Origin: Planctomycetota bacterium
Lineage (GTDB): Bacteria; Planctomycetota; Planctomycetia; Pirellulales; Pirellulaceae
DNA: 14,486 bases
Direction of reading: 5' to 3'
NCBI GenBank assembly: GCA_029259935.1
Contig: JAJDEH010000394.1
Location: forward strand, 1 to 14,486
Shown here: positions 13,158 through 14,486 of the stretch, one piece after another
Position numbering within the stretch: the first letter of the stretch is position 1
How the letters are laid out: each line of letters opens with the position of its first letter
The notes under the pieces: generated by a model
The model's database searches: none
The model's input: only the letters and a program-made list of their open reading frames with translations
What the model was told of the DNA's origin: nothing
Translations under genes and position numbers: made by a program

Positions 13158-14486
13158 TCACTTCAGCATCGCCTTATCCGGCACGCCTTCTCTTGCTTCG
13201 CAAGGGCGGTCGACCGGTAAGGCGGGCGTGACTTTCGCTTCCTCAACAACTGGCACCCGCTGTCGGCTGGCATAGGTATAGAAGAGCCCAAACGCCCCCG
13301 AGAAGATGGCCATCGAAACGAACAGCGTTGGATAGGCCGGCAGGCCGAAAAAGTGCGAAAACTCGATCAGGCCGCCCAGCGCGGGTTGGCCGACGAGGTT
13401 TCCAATATCAAACATCCCGGTCATGACCGTGGTCGCCAGTCCGCGATAGCGGGTCGGGAATGCCGAACACCCGCCCGCGGTGACCGAGGGAAACAAGAAC
13501 GCGTGCGTCGCACCCGACGCGATTCCCGGCAGTATCAGCGACCAATGGTTGCCGGGCTGCACTGCCAAATACAGCAGCATGCTCAGCGACATGCAGCCAA
13601 AACCGGTCAGCAGCATCGGACGCGTGCCGTAGTATTCAGGCCAGCGGCGGGTGTACAGGCGAGTGGCAAAGGCGGTCAGCGCGTAGGCTAGAAAAAACGT
13701 GCGAATGCCGGCGATTCCCAGTCCTTCGGCGTAAGGGCGCAGAAACGTCCCCGAGACACCGACGCCCCATCCCACGGCGATCGCCGCCAACAGGAAGATA
13801 CCGGGATTATATTTCAGTACAAGTTTGAACGAGGGTGGACGACGCCTTAGCGGACGACGAATGTAGCCTCGCGTGGCGAACGTCGCGCAAACGATCGAGA
13901 TGGCTCCCATCGACGCAGAGAATAGAAACATCCGTTGCACGTGGAGCCAAGTCACCTCGCCTGCTCCGAAAAGCATATCGCCCAAGGTCGGGCCAATCGC
14001 CATGCCGACAAACCCGGACGAACCGAGTGTTCCGATCATCTCGGCCATCCGCCGCTTGGGCACGCGCAACGACATGAACGTGATCGACGCGCCAAACGTG
14101 CCCGCCAGACTGGTCATGAACAAGAAGCGGACGATATAGACGGCCGGTCCATGGACATCGCGAATCATCAGATGAGCTAGCAAGCTGACGATGTAAAGGG
14201 CCAGCGATGAGATCCACACAATGCGCGGCCCCAGCCGGTCAATCGCCGCTCCTTGGAACACTCGCATCACGAGCGCGCCCACGGTCCCGATTCCGACAAC
14301 CCAGCCCAATTCCCACTCGGTGCCGCCGGCTTGTTTGATGAAGTCCGAGTAACGGAACAACATCGTGATCCCCACCATCAACGCGCAGTTGGCGACATAA
14401 GTCAGCCAAAACACCCGATCGTAAGGGCTGCGGTTTCCAAAGACGGATTCGTCGCGGTCGATGGGGGCAGAATCAAGAGGTTGGTG
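13158..14486 (-). CDS. Major facilitator superfamily transporter (5' partial)
   Basis: The minus-strand frame is open from the right edge to TGA at 13158-13160, 442 codons. A GTG at 14414-14412 falls inside SPYDRVFWLTYVANCAL, and the 24 codons before it have no stop and no start, so the real start lies outside the window. The sequence shows the usual 12-helix layout: first helix FWLTYVANCALMVGITMLF, then WELGWVVGIGTVGALVMRVFQGAAIDRLGPR. This carries the family's loop 2-3 motif in modified form (G-x-x-x-D-R-x-G-x-R). LGSSGFVGMAIGPTLGDMLFG follows, then a basic central loop (RGYIRRPLRRRPP) and a second set of six helices (for example FGCMSLSMLLYLAV, GLATTVMTGMFDIGNLVGQPALGGLI). The tail is cytoplasmic and polar. 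The substrate is not recognisable. The gene converges on the cyclase gene, with no clear terminator in the gap. Confidence 0.88.
   Translation of the reverse strand, partial: HQPLDSAPIDRDESVFGNRSPYDRVFWLTYVANCALMVGITMLFRYSDFIKQAGGTEWELGWVVGIGTVGALVMRVFQGAAIDRLGPRIVWISSLALYIVSLLAHLMIRDVHGPAVYIVRFLFMTSLAGTFGASITFMSLRVPKRRMAEMIGTLGSSGFVGMAIGPTLGDMLFGAGEVTWLHVQRMFLFSASMGAISIVCATFATRGYIRRPLRRRPPSFKLVLKYNPGIFLLAAIAVGWGVGVSGTFLRPYAEGLGIAGIRTFFLAYALTAFATRLYTRRWPEYYGTRPMLLTGFGCMSLSMLLYLAVQPGNHWSLILPGIASGATHAFLFPSVTAGGCSAFPTRYRGLATTVMTGMFDIGNLVGQPALGGLIEFSHFFGLPAYPTLFVSMAIFSGAFGLFYTYASRQRVPVVEEAKVTPALPVDRPCEAREGVPDKAMLK

Overview
The window looks like a piece of a planctomycete chromosome, probably Pirellulales-like, or a close relative from a metagenome. 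This is an inference from four things: the coding style (moderately GC-rich, loosely packed genes, many short extragenic hairpin repeats), a secreted HEAT-repeat protein, a membrane protein with the RFSIKHLL-type segment that I associate with planctomycete proteins, and a DinG-like helicase of the kind I associate with that group. No rRNA, tRNA, CRISPR or transposase gene is visible. Both window edges cut through genes.

Layout. (1) 1-3098, plus strand: the C-terminal end of a fatty acyl-AMP ligase fused through a long Asn-Gly repeat linker to an acyl carrier protein domain, then rfbB and rfbA (dTDP-glucose 4,6-dehydratase and glucose-1-phosphate thymidylyltransferase). A 53-base hairpin repeat lies between the two sugar genes. 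(2) 3099-5740, plus strand: a sulfur/persulfide module. A perfect 12+1+12 palindrome lies about 100 bases upstream of an excellent sigma-54 promoter (-24/-12). These are followed by a CstB-like persulfide dioxygenase-pseudorhodanese-rhodanese fusion, a rhodanese-DUF2892 membrane protein, and a tiny membrane protein whose frame continues through an in-frame TGA into LGGSC. (3) 5706-6527, minus strand: a sigma-54 activator that has lost its sensor domain and Walker A. (4) 6528-7269: no solid gene; it holds a possible CPACG mini-gene or fragment, a minus-strand TATAAT and a short hairpin repeat. (5) 7270-9693: a secreted HEAT-repeat protein and a polytopic membrane protein. The latter is bracketed by two direct copies of a 99/114-base hairpin-ended repeat. 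(6) 9868-11868: DinG-type helicase. (7) 12092-13105: exported metal-dependent cyclase/hydrolase. (8) 13158-14486, minus strand: MFS transporter, open at the right edge.

How it fits together. The most coherent unit is region 2 plus 3. The two proteins with persulfide chemistry, the small membrane protein and the sigma-54 promoter form one apparent operon, and the activator gene next door is of the class that such promoters need. Known FisR-type systems use a sigma-54 activator to sense persulfide and switch on persulfide dioxygenase genes; applying this here is an inference. Here the local activator is broken or N-terminally truncated. The candidate selenoprotein at the end of the operon (UGA at 5600-5602, a plausible bSECIS hairpin directly behind it, and a T-U-LGGSC motif) is the observation most worth testing.
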